From JBDLRH01 sp039800165 (GTDB taxonomy: Bacteria; Pseudomonadota; Gammaproteobacteria; Burkholderiales; Burkholderiaceae_C): a DNA stretch of 32,404 nt. Every line of letters starts with the position of its first letter. Position 1 is the first letter of the stretch. The notes under the pieces were generated by a model. That model worked only from the letters and a program-made list of their open reading frames with translations, was not told the origin of the DNA and did not search any database. Made by a program: the position numbers and the translations under genes. This document shows positions 15,783-23,059 of the stretch, piece after piece. The stretch lies in contig JBDLRH010000088.1 of the NCBI GenBank assembly GCA_039800165.1, forward strand, positions 1 to 32,404, read 5' to 3'.

Positions 15783-15914
15783 GCGCCGTTGGGCGGGCCT
15801 CGCCTTTCGTACGGCCTGCGCGTGCAGCGCCTGAGCGCCAGCGCTTTCGCGCGGTGATGTGCAAGCCGGCGTGACCGGCGCAAGGCCTGCGAAGGCCCAA
15901 GCCGGGCCGTTCGC

Positions 15915-16922
15915 TTAGCGGCGCACCTGAAGCGCTTGCGGGTTGACCAGGTTCGTGGGCGTGCCGCGGATGAAGTTCACCACGTTGTCGAACGCCGCGC
16001 CGAAGTACAGCTCGTAGCTGTCCTGCTCCACATAGCCGATGTGCGGCGTGCAGATGCAGTTCTCCAGGCGCAACAGTGCGTGGCCTTGCAGGATGGGCTC
16101 GCTCTCGAACACATCGATGGCCGCCATGCCCGGGCGCCCCCGGTTCAGCGCCGCGACCAGCGCATCGGGCTGCACCAGTTCCGCGCGAGAGGTATTCACC
16201 AGCAGGCTGGTGGGCTTCATGCGCGACAGGTCTTCCAGCGTGACGATGCCGCTGGTCTGCTCGTTCAGGCGCAGGTGCAGCGTCAGCACATCGGCCTGCT
16301 CGAAGAAGGCGTCGCGTGATTCGGCCGCCAGCAAGCCGTCGGTGCGGGCCCGGTCGCGCGAGGCCTCGCTGCCCCACACCATCACCTGCATGCCAAATGC
16401 CCGCCCGTAGCCTGCGATCAGTTGGCCGATCTTTCCGTAGCCCCAGATGCCCAGGGTCTTGCCGCGCAGCACCGACCCGAGCCCGAAGTTTGCCGGCATC
16501 GCGCTGCTCTTGAGGCCAGACTGCTGCCACGCACCATGCTTGAGGTGGCTGATGTATTGCGGCAGGCGGCGCATGGCAGCCATCACCAGGGCCCAGGTGA
16601 GTTCGGCCGGCGCAACGGGTGAGCCCACACCTTCGACCACCGCGATACCACGCTCGGTGCAGGCATCCACGTCAATGTGCTTGCCGACCTTGCCGGTCTG
16701 CGAGACCAGCTTCAGGCGCGGCAGCTTCTCGATGAGCTGCCGGGAGATGTGGGTCCGCTCGCGGATCAGCACGATCGCGTCAGCGTCGCGCAGGCGCACC
16801 GCCAGTTGACCCAGCCCCTTGACGGTGTTGGTGTAGACCTTGGCGGAGTAGTCGTCGAGCTTGGCGGCGCAGCGCAGCTTGCGCACCGCATCCTGATAGT
16901 CATCGAGGATCACGATGTTCAT
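15915..16922 (-). CDS. D-2-hydroxyacid dehydrogenase family protein
   Basis: The 335-residue NAD(P)-dependent oxidoreductase belongs to the D-2-hydroxyacid dehydrogenase/phosphoglycerate dehydrogenase superfamily. The nucleotide-binding loop is GIWGYGKIGQ, the substrate-binding Arg is in VNTSRAELV, the Glu of the relay is in DVFESEP and the catalytic His is in TPHIGYVE. The substrate cannot be told from sequence. No ACT domain is present, so it is not the classical regulated SerA. The ATG at 16922 (MNIVILDDYQDAVRKL) is preferred to the upstream ATG at 16961, which adds a short unrelated stretch. No partner genes are obvious: fimV ends 132 bp away tail to tail, and the spacer shows only a GC hairpin without a T-run. 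Confidence 0.88.
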   Translation of the reverse strand: MNIVILDDYQDAVRKLRCAAKLDDYSAKVYTNTVKGLGQLAVRLRDADAIVLIRERTHISRQLIEKLPRLKLVSQTGKVGKHIDVDACTERGIAVVEGVGSPVAPAELTWALVMAAMRRLPQYISHLKHGAWQQSGLKSSAMPANFGLGSVLRGKTLGIWGYGKIGQLIAGYGRAFGMQVMVWGSEASRDRARTDGLLAAESRDAFFEQADVLTLHLRLNEQTSGIVTLEDLSRMKPTSLLVNTSRAELVQPDALVAALNRGRPGMAAIDVFESEPILQGHALLRLENCICTPHIGYVEQDSYELYFGAAFDNVVNFIRGTPTNLVNPQALQVRR

Positions 16923-17014
16923 GTCCTCGATTGTGCCCTGAGCGATCAGGGCGCCCGGCACGCCGGGCTGCCGCGACGGGACTGCGGCGCGTTCAGCGAA
17001 GTCGCATCAGCGGC

Positions 17015-17359
17015 TCACGCGCGCGAATCCTCGAGTGCGGCAAGGCGGTCGAGCTCGGCGCAGACGGCTGCCATGCTGCCGCTGATCAGCAGGCGACCGT
17101 CGGGGCGCACCCGGCGGCCGCTGCGCTCGACGCTGCGGATCACGCGCAAGGGCCGTGCGGTATGGGTACCGGACGCGGTGCGCGCGGAGAGGCCGGCGTG
17201 CGAGATGTTCACGCCATGCACTGAGACGGCATCGAGCGCTGCGCGTGACGCACGCCGCGTAGCCGCGTTCGTGGCCGCCAAGCCCACGCGGGCCGACGAG
17301 ACAAAGTGAGGTGCGCCGGGTGCCAGCCAGCGCTGCAGAAGTCCGAGGAGAAGGGTCAT
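17015..17359 (-). CDS. Uncharacterised 114-residue protein downstream of lexA
   Basis: I do not recognise this protein. It starts MTLLLGLLQRWLAPG 13 bp after the lexA stop codon, with an AAAAGG ribosome-binding site, so it is probably in the lexA transcript and SOS-regulated. The N-terminal 15 residues are hydrophobic, the middle is rich in Arg/Ala/Ser, and the C-terminus (RPDGRLLISGSMAAVCAELD) looks folded and amphipathic. In other bacteria the gene after lexA is often sulA, imuA or another SOS effector, but I see no SulA, ImuA or RecA-like motif. It could also be a spurious frame in GC-rich DNA, though its position and ribosome-binding site argue for a gene. Confidence 0.6.
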   Translation of the reverse strand: MTLLLGLLQRWLAPGAPHFVSSARVGLAATNAATRRASRAALDAVSVHGVNISHAGLSARTASGTHTARPLRVIRSVERSGRRVRPDGRLLISGSMAAVCAELDRLAALEDSRA

Positions 17360-17372
17360 GACACAAGCCTTT

Positions 17373-18047
17373 TCACATGAGCATGGTGTTGCGGATCAGG
17401 CCGACGGCCAGGCCCTCGATCTCGAAGGACTCGCCCGGCTCGATCACGATCGTTTCGTAGTCGGGGTTTTCCGGGTGAAGTTCGATGACGTTCTTGTTGC
17501 GGCGAAAGCGCTTGACCGTGACTTCGTCGCCGACCCGCGCCACCACGATTTGTCCGTTCTTGGCGTCCTTCGTGGCCTGCACCGCAAGCAAGTCGCCGTC
17601 CATGATGCCGGCGTCGCGCATTGACATGCCGCGTACCTTGAGCAGGTAGTCGGGCTTGCGCTGAAACAGCGTGCTCTCGACGTAATAGGTCTGGTCCACA
17701 TGCTCCTGCGCGAGGATGGGCGAGCCGGCAGCCACGCGACCGATGAGGGGCAGCGCCAGCTGAGCGAGGCTCGGCAGCGGCAGCGAATACTGCTTGATGC
17801 GGGACTCGTTGATGGAACGCAGCGCCTCGCCGCGCAGCCGGATGCCCCGCGAGGTGCCGCTGACCAGTTCAATCACGCCCTTGCGCGCGAGGGCCTGTAA
17901 ATGCTCTTCGGCGGCATTGGCAGAACGGAAGCCGAGCTCGGATGCGATCTCGGCGCGGGTGGGCGGTGCGCCGGTACGCGCGATGGCGCTCTGGATCAGG
18001 TCCAGAATCTGCTGCTGGCGGGCGGTGAGCTTGGGCGTCTCGTTCAT
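17373..18047 (-). CDS. lexA: LexA repressor
   Basis: LexA is the SOS repressor; it cleaves itself when RecA filaments form on damaged DNA. The 224-residue protein has an N-terminal winged helix (LTARQQQILDLIQSAI and GFRSANAAEEHLQALARKGV). The cleavage site is Ala107-Gly108 in RVAAGSP. The catalytic dyad is Ser142 (VRGMSMRDAGI) and Lys179 (EVTVKRFRR), 37 residues apart as in E. coli LexA. The ATG at 18047 has a CGGAGG ribosome-binding site; the open frame 16 codons upstream has none. Two SOS boxes lie about 55-90 bp upstream, giving autoregulation. Confidence 0.98.
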   Translation of the reverse strand: MNETPKLTARQQQILDLIQSAIARTGAPPTRAEIASELGFRSANAAEEHLQALARKGVIELVSGTSRGIRLRGEALRSINESRIKQYSLPLPSLAQLALPLIGRVAAGSPILAQEHVDQTYYVESTLFQRKPDYLLKVRGMSMRDAGIMDGDLLAVQATKDAKNGQIVVARVGDEVTVKRFRRNKNVIELHPENPDYETIVIEPGESFEIEGLAVGLIRNTMLM

Positions 18048-18101
18048 CGTGGAACCTCCGGTGTGCCGTCGTGCTGCCCCGGTGCGGGATGGCATGTTCG
18101 G

Positions 18102-18136
18102 CTGTGGGTTTATCCAGTAACTGTATTTTTAACCAG
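18102..18136. promoter_or_regulatory. Two tandem LexA-binding sites (SOS boxes) between lexA and the asparaginase gene
   Basis: CTGTGGGTTTATCCAG (18102-18117) and CTGTATTTTTAACCAG (18121-18136) both fit CTG-N10-CAG, with CTGT at one end, and lie 19 bp centre to centre, like the double operator of E. coli lexA. They sit in the 106-bp spacer between the divergent lexA (start 18047) and asparaginase (start 18154) genes, so bound LexA could act on both. Exact promoter hexamers are not clear in this spacer. Confidence 0.85.
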
Positions 18137-18153
18137 TTTTCGAAAGGCTGCAA

Positions 18154-19155
18154 GTGGCAACACCAGGCAAGGCGAGGGCGGGCACGAGGATTGTTGTTTT
18201 GGGCACAGGCGGCACCATCGCCGGCGTGGCGCGCAAGGCCGGCGACAACGTGGGCTACGACGCGGCACAACTGGGCGTGGCGCAACTGCTTCAGGGGCTG
18301 CCTGGCGCGGACGCCCGCGGCGTGGTGGCCGAGCAGGTGGCGCAGGTCAACAGCAAGGACATGACCCACGCGATCTGGGTGCAGCTGGCCACGCGCTGCG
18401 CGCACTGGCTGGCACGCGCCGAAGTCCAAGGGGTGGTGATCACCCACGGCACCGACACGCTGGAGGAAACCGCCTGGTTCCTGCAGACGGTGCTGGCGCC
18501 GCGCAAGCCGATCGTGATGACCTGTGCGATGCGGCCCTCCACCGCGGCGTCACCCGACGGCCCGCAGAACCTGGCCGATGCGCTCGCGGTGGCACGCACG
18601 CCGGGCGCGCAGGGCGTGGTGATGGTGGCGTCGGGCACGGTGCACGGCGCGCGAGACGTGCAAAAGGTCCATCCGTACCGGGTGGATGCCTTCAGTTCGG
18701 GCGAAGCGGGGCCACTGGGCCACATGCGCGAAGGCACCCTGGCGCCAGTGCGCGACTGGCCGTCTCCGCGTGGGCTGGGCGGCTGGTCCGCCTGGCAGCG
18801 CCGCCTGGGCACCGGCGCTGCGTGGCCGTGGGTCGAGCTGGTCACCGGTCACGCGGGCGCGGACGAGCGGTCGATCCAGGCCCTGGTGGATGCGGGCGTG
18901 CGGGGCCTCATCGTCGCTGGCAGCGGCAACGGCTCGGTGCACGAGGCGTGGCTTGCACCGCTGGCGGCGGCGCGCAAGCGCGGCGTGCGCGTGTGGCGCG
19001 CCACGCGGTGCAGGGACGGTCAGGTGGTGCCCGCTGCGGGCACAGAGCAATCGGCGTCGTGGGACGCGGTGACCGACCTGGTGCCGGTCAAGGCGCGTGT
19101 GGCGCTGCTGCTGGAGCTGCTCAGGAAGCCAGCGCCTGCAGCGCGCGCGAGGTGA
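18154..19155 (+). CDS. L-asparaginase (asparaginase/glutaminase family)
   Basis: This enzyme hydrolyses L-asparagine to aspartate and ammonia. The 333-residue product shows both signature threonine motifs: VVLGTGGTIAG near the N-terminus (Thr18/Thr21) and THGTDTLEET with His98-Thr102. No signal peptide is visible, so a cytoplasmic enzyme is likely. The start is GTG at 18154 with a GAAAGG ribosome-binding site. The gene diverges from lexA across two SOS boxes, and its 3' end overlaps the convergent adk gene by 35 bp. Whether it is a type I or another subgroup is uncertain. Confidence 0.9.
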   Translation: MATPGKARAGTRIVVLGTGGTIAGVARKAGDNVGYDAAQLGVAQLLQGLPGADARGVVAEQVAQVNSKDMTHAIWVQLATRCAHWLARAEVQGVVITHGTDTLEETAWFLQTVLAPRKPIVMTCAMRPSTAASPDGPQNLADALAVARTPGAQGVVMVASGTVHGARDVQKVHPYRVDAFSSGEAGPLGHMREGTLAPVRDWPSPRGLGGWSAWQRRLGTGAAWPWVELVTGHAGADERSIQALVDAGVRGLIVAGSGNGSVHEAWLAPLAAARKRGVRVWRATRCRDGQVVPAAGTEQSASWDAVTDLVPVKARVALLLELLRKPAPAARAR

Positions 19156-19777
19156 TCTCCTCGACGCTGCCGGTGCCGCTGATCGCGCGGTAGCGCGGGG
19201 CGGCCGCCGGCTCCGACTGGGCCCAGTTGCGGTAGTAGTCCACCAGCGGGCGCGTCTGCGACGAATACACCTCCAGCCGCTTCTTGACGGTCTCTTCCTT
19301 GTCGTCGTCGCGCTGGATCAGGGGTTCGCCGGTCACGTCGTCTTGCCCCGCCACCTTGGGCGGGTTGAACTTGACGTGGTAGGTGCGGCCCGACGCCGGA
19401 TGCGAGCGGCGGCCGCTCATGCGCTCGATGATGGCGTCGAACGGCACGTCGATCTCGAGCACGTAGTCGAGCTTCACGCCGGCGGCCTTCATCGCGTCGG
19501 CCTGGGGAATGGTGCGCGGGAAGCCGTCGAACAGGAAGCCGCCTGCGCAGTCCGCCTGTGCGATGCGCTCCTTCACCAGCCCGATGATGATGTCGTCGCT
19601 GACGAGGGCGCCCGAGTCCATCACCGCCTTGGCCTGCAGCCCGAGCGGCGTGCCGGCCTTCACCGCAGCGCGCAGCATGTCGCCGGTGGAAATTTGCGGG
19701 ATGCCGTACTTCTGGCAGATGAAGGTGGCTTGCGTTCCTTTGCCCGCACCCGGGGCACCCAACAGGATCAATCGCAT
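19121..19777 (-). CDS. adk: Adenylate kinase
   Basis: Adenylate kinase interconverts ATP+AMP and 2 ADP in the cytoplasm. The 218-residue long-lid form has the P-loop GAPGAGKGTQ at residues 7-16, STGDMLRAAVKAGT and LVDGFPRT-type AMP site (FLFDGFPRTIPQADA), and the lid GRRSHPASGRTYHVKFNPPK without zinc cysteines. The ATG at 19777 begins MRLILLGAPGAGKGTQ; the longer frame to 19882 has no family match. It follows kdsB on the same strand (133 bp gap), and its last 35 bp overlap the end of the asparaginase gene. Confidence 0.98.
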   Translation of the reverse strand: MRLILLGAPGAGKGTQATFICQKYGIPQISTGDMLRAAVKAGTPLGLQAKAVMDSGALVSDDIIIGLVKERIAQADCAGGFLFDGFPRTIPQADAMKAAGVKLDYVLEIDVPFDAIIERMSGRRSHPASGRTYHVKFNPPKVAGQDDVTGEPLIQRDDDKEETVKKRLEVYSSQTRPLVDYYRNWAQSEPAAAPRYRAISGTGSVEEITSRALQALAS

Positions 19778-19910
19778 GTGTCTCGTCCTCGCGTGGTCGT
19801 GGGCACCTGTCTGGTGCGTCTCCTCAGCCTCGCGGCGAGGATAGCATGTGACTCCTGCGTGAAAGCTGACAGACCATGCCACTCATGCCAGTGGCCAGGG
19901 GCCCGATGCG

Positions 19911-20681
19911 TCAGCGTCTGGTGGCCAACAAAGCGCGTACCCGTTCGAGGTCTTCGGGGGTGTCCACCCCGGGGCCGGGAGCGTGATCCGTCACATGCAC
20001 AGCAATCCGGTGGCCGTGCCACAGTGCCCGCAACTGCTCCAGCGACTCCAGTTGCTCCAGCGGCGAGGGGGGCAGGGCAGGAAAGCGGCGCAGAAACCCG
20101 ACGCGATAGGCATACAGGCCGATGTGCCGCAACGGCGCGTCCGGGGGCAATGCGCCGATGCCCTGCGCATAGCCGTCGCGCCACCACGGAATCGGTGCGC
20201 GGCTGAAGTACAGCGCATGCCCGGTACCGTCCAGCACCACCTTCACCGCATGGGGGCTCGCGAATTCGGAGGCCTGCGCAAACGGGTGAGCGGCCGTGCT
20301 CATCGCGGCCTGCGGTGATCGTTGCAGCAGCGCGGCCACATCAGCGATCAGCGCCGGTTCGATCAGCGGCTCGTCGCCTTGCACATTCACCACGACGGCG
20401 TCATCGGCGAGTGAGAGCACATCGCAGGCTTCGGCCAGGCGGTCGCTGCCGCTTGCGTGATCGTCACGGGTCAGGACCGCTTGCACGCCGTGGGCAGCGC
20501 AGGCGTCCACGATCTCCGGCGAATCGGCCGCTACCACGGTTTGTGCCGCGCCCGAGCGCAGCGCCTGGCGCGCCACATGCACCACCATCGGTGCGCCGGC
20601 AATGTCGGCCAGCGGCTTGCGCGCCAGGCGGGTGGAGGCCAGCCGCGCCGGGATCAGCGCAACAAACCGCACGGCGTTCAT
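19911..20681 (-). CDS. kdsB: 3-deoxy-manno-octulosonate cytidylyltransferase KdsB
   Basis: KdsB activates Kdo to CMP-Kdo for lipopolysaccharide inner-core synthesis. The 256-residue protein has the nucleotidyltransferase start FVALIPARLASTRLARKPL, then DDHASGSDRLAEA, VVNVQGDEPLIEP, YFSRAPIPWWRDG and HIGLYAYRVGFL. The ATG at 20681 overlaps the stop of the Trm112-like gene (ATGA), indicating translational coupling; the longer frame upstream is a shadow. It belongs to the envelope operon that begins with exbB. Confidence 0.97.
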   Translation of the reverse strand: MNAVRFVALIPARLASTRLARKPLADIAGAPMVVHVARQALRSGAAQTVVAADSPEIVDACAAHGVQAVLTRDDHASGSDRLAEACDVLSLADDAVVVNVQGDEPLIEPALIADVAALLQRSPQAAMSTAAHPFAQASEFASPHAVKVVLDGTGHALYFSRAPIPWWRDGYAQGIGALPPDAPLRHIGLYAYRVGFLRRFPALPPSPLEQLESLEQLRALWHGHRIAVHVTDHAPGPGVDTPEDLERVRALLATRR

Positions 20682-20890
20682 GAACCGGCCAGCGGGGCGC
20701 GGTCGGGCAGCGAGGCCAATTCCTCGTCGCTCAGGGTCCGGGCCTCGGCTTCCAGCAGCACCGGAATGCCGTCGCGGATCGGGTAAGCCAGCCGCGCGCT
20801 CCGCGACCAGAACTCGTGGTGCTCGCGTTGCAGGATCAAAGGCCCCTTGGTGACGGGGCACACCAGCAGTTCAAGCAGACGGGTGTCCAT
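20678..20890 (-). CDS. Trm112-family small protein (YcaR-like)
   Basis: The 70-residue protein begins MDTRLLELLVCPVTKGPL and contains LAYPIRDGIPVLLEAEAR, the hallmarks of the YcaR/Trm112 family, which is commonly found between lpxK and kdsB. Only one of the usual zinc-ligand cysteines remains: CPVC reads CPVT, and the second pair is replaced by WSRS, so zinc binding is unlikely. It overlaps lpxK by 20 bp at its start and kdsB by 4 bp at its end. The function of the bacterial proteins is not well defined. Confidence 0.9.
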   Translation of the reverse strand: MDTRLLELLVCPVTKGPLILQREHHEFWSRSARLAYPIRDGIPVLLEAEARTLSDEELASLPDRAPLAGS

Positions 20891-21890
20891 GCCCTGATGA
20901 TAGTCGTCGCTGCCGTGCAGCTTGCAGCAGCGTGTCGAGCGACTGCAGTGCCGCGGGGGGCAATGTGGCATCGAGACCCACCGCCCAGGCGTCGGGGCGG
21001 TGCCGCCACAGCTTGACAGCGTCCTTCTCGGTGCACACCAGCGGCGCGCCCCATGCCTTGGCCTGGGCCGCGTTGTCCAGGCGTGCGTGGTCGGGCAGGG
21101 CGTGGCACTGCACAAGGTGCAGGCCTTGCGCGGACAACGCGTCAAAAAAGCGCTGCGGATGCGCGATGCCCGCCAGCGCATGCACCGGTTGTGCGCGCAG
21201 ATCGGCGAGCGCCTTCCGCGTCCCGTCGGCCCGACGCGCGTGGGTTGCAAGGGTGCGCTGCATCCCGAAAGCGCCCGCAGGCGCCGCGCTTGCGTGATGC
21301 AGCCACAGGTCGCACCGGCGCGGCCAGGGCTCGCGCAGCGGGCCGGACGGCAACAACCAGCCGTTGCCTGCCAGCCGTTCATCGGTCACCAGCACCTCGA
21401 TGTCGCGCGCCAGCGCCAGGTGCTGCAGGCCGTCGTCGCAGATCACCACGTTGATGCGTGGATCGCGTGCCAGCAGCGCCCGCACGGCATCGGCTCGCCG
21501 GGCCGCGACCTGTACCGGTACGCCCGTGCGCTGCGCGATCAGCAGCGGCTCGTCGCCCACCTCGTGGGGGTCGCTGTCGGGGTGGACAGCAAGGCAACGC
21601 ATGTCGCTGCGGCCATGGCCCCGAGAGACCACGCCGGGCGCCCAGCCGCGTGCCCTCAGGTGCTCTGCCAGCGCAATGGTCACCGGCGTCTTGCCCGCGC
21701 CGCCCGCCACCACGTTGCCGACCACGACTACCGGCACCGGTGCACGCCAGGCGCGACGCAGTCCCAACCGGTAGATCGTCAGATGCACCCGCCACAACGC
21801 GGCGTACACAAGGGAAAGCGGCCACAACATCCACGCCAGCAGCCCGCGCGACTGCCATGCGGATTGCAGTGTCTGCGCGACCGACGCCAA
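20871..21890 (-). CDS. lpxK: Tetraacyldisaccharide 4'-kinase LpxK
   Basis: LpxK phosphorylates the 4'-position of the lipid A disaccharide precursor at the inner membrane. An N-terminal membrane helix (GLLAWMLWPLSLVYAALW) precedes the Walker A motif GNVVAGGAGKTPVTIAL; the Walker B-like segment VVICDDGLQHLALARDIEV and TEKDAVKLW follow. No ATG lies before the membrane helix in this frame; the best start is TTG at 21890 (339 residues, normal length), 11 bp after the exbD stop. The ribosome-binding site is poor, so coupling to exbD translation is plausible. Confidence 0.95.
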   Translation of the reverse strand: MASVAQTLQSAWQSRGLLAWMLWPLSLVYAALWRVHLTIYRLGLRRAWRAPVPVVVVGNVVAGGAGKTPVTIALAEHLRARGWAPGVVSRGHGRSDMRCLAVHPDSDPHEVGDEPLLIAQRTGVPVQVAARRADAVRALLARDPRINVVICDDGLQHLALARDIEVLVTDERLAGNGWLLPSGPLREPWPRRCDLWLHHASAAPAGAFGMQRTLATHARRADGTRKALADLRAQPVHALAGIAHPQRFFDALSAQGLHLVQCHALPDHARLDNAAQAKAWGAPLVCTEKDAVKLWRHRPDAWAVGLDATLPPAALQSLDTLLQAARQRRLSSGHGHPSA

Positions 21891-21901
21891 GGGCTGGGGT
21901 C

Positions 21902-22330
21902 TCAGCGGCTGTCGGCGCCGCCGGGCGCCTGGGTGGCAAAGGTCACCCGCATCAGGCCGGCGCGGCGCGCCGCTTCCATCACCGAGATGACCGACTGGTG
22001 CGCCGCAGCCGCGTCTGCGCTGATGATCAGCACCGCTTCCGGTTGCGCGCGTGAGGCCTCTGCCAGTGCGCGCGTCAGCAACTCGACGCTGCGCCCGCCC
22101 AGCAGGTTGCGGTTGACCGAGTAGCGACCGTCGGCCGTGACCGACACCACGATCTCCTGAGGCCGCTCGCGGGCGCGCTCGGCGTTGGCGCGCGGCAGGT
22201 TGAGCTGCAGTTCGGTGAACTTGCTGTAGGTGGTGGTCAGCATCAAAAAAATCAGCACCACCAGCAGTACGTCGATGAACGGGATCAGGTTGATCTCCGG
22301 TTCCTCGGCGCGGCGCGGCCGGAAGTTCAT
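21902..22330 (-). CDS. exbD: ExbD/TolR-family proton-channel subunit
   Basis: The 142-residue protein has a short cytoplasmic N-terminus and one membrane helix, INLIPFIDVLLVVLIFLML. This carries the essential proton-relay Asp20. A periplasmic domain of the ExbD/TolR fold follows. With ExbB it would form the motor that energises TonB- or Tol-type transport. The ATG overlaps the exbB stop codon (ATGA). Position ahead of lpxK-kdsB is a typical betaproteobacterial arrangement. Whether it serves TonB or another partner cannot be told; no tonB gene is in the window. Confidence 0.93.
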   Translation of the reverse strand: MNFRPRRAEEPEINLIPFIDVLLVVLIFLMLTTTYSKFTELQLNLPRANAERARERPQEIVVSVTADGRYSVNRNLLGGRSVELLTRALAEASRAQPEAVLIISADAAAAHQSVISVMEAARRAGLMRVTFATQAPGGADSR

Positions 22331-22977
22331 GGTGCCGGCGCCCCGGGCTTGCGCAGCGACAGCAGATGCCGCACGAAGCGCTCGCTGGCCAGTTCCATCG
22401 CCAGCAGGTAGGCGTCCACACGCGAGCGGAAATAACGCCAGAAGATCAGTGCAGGAATCGCAACGATCAACCCGAAGGCGGTGTTGTACAGGGCCACCGA
22501 GATGCCGTGGGCCAGCTGCGCCGGATTGCCGCTCACGCTGCCCCCGGCGGTGGGTGCCTGCGACCCGAAGATCTCGATCATGCCGACCACCGTGCCCAGC
22601 AAGCCCAGCAGCGGCGCGGCCGAAGCGATGGTGCCCAGCGCGGTGAGATAACGCTCAAGCTGGTGCGCGGCCTGGCGGCCTGCGCTTTCCACCGCCGAGC
22701 GCAAGTCCTCCTCGCTGCAGCGCGGATTGGCCTGCGCGGTGCGCAGCCCCGCCGCCAGCACCTCACCCAGGGCCGAGTTGCGCGCCAGCTGGGCAGTCAC
22801 TTCCGCGCTCGGCAGACCATGGCGCGACACGGTGATGGCTTCATCGAGCAACGCGGCCGGCGCGACGCGGCTGCGGCGCAAGGTGAGGGCGCGCTCGACC
22901 ACCAGGGCCAGCGCCAGCACAGAGCAGGCGATCAGCGGCCAGATCGGCCAGCCAGCGGCTTGTATGATCGAAAGCAA
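22327..22977 (-). CDS. exbB: ExbB/TolQ/MotA-family proton-channel subunit
   Basis: The protein has 216 residues and three membrane helices: WPIWPLIACSVLALALVVE near the start, then the signature LGTIASAAPLLGLLGTVVGM, and ISVALYNTAFGLIVAIPALI. It is the pentameric partner of ExbD. The frame can start at a GTG (23001), but a TTG at 22977 (giving LLSIIQAAGWPIWPL) has a GGGGAG ribosome-binding site eight bases upstream and matches the usual N-terminus of such proteins, so it is preferred. It opens the operon exbB-exbD-lpxK-trm112-kdsB and diverges from xseA. Confidence 0.93.
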   Translation of the reverse strand: MLSIIQAAGWPIWPLIACSVLALALVVERALTLRRSRVAPAALLDEAITVSRHGLPSAEVTAQLARNSALGEVLAAGLRTAQANPRCSEEDLRSAVESAGRQAAHQLERYLTALGTIASAAPLLGLLGTVVGMIEIFGSQAPTAGGSVSGNPAQLAHGISVALYNTAFGLIVAIPALIFWRYFRSRVDAYLLAMELASERFVRHLLSLRKPGAPAP

Positions 22978-23059
22978 ATCGCGTACTCCCCAGGGCGCCA
23001 CGCGGCATCACACATCGTGCTGTGGCAGTGCGCGCGATTATCACCTCTGCCCCCACCCC

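Noticed and set aside
15783..15914. Possible terminator between fimV and the hydroxyacid dehydrogenase gene
   Set aside because: A short GCCGG/CCGGC hairpin (15865-15879) is present, but no T-run follows on either strand.
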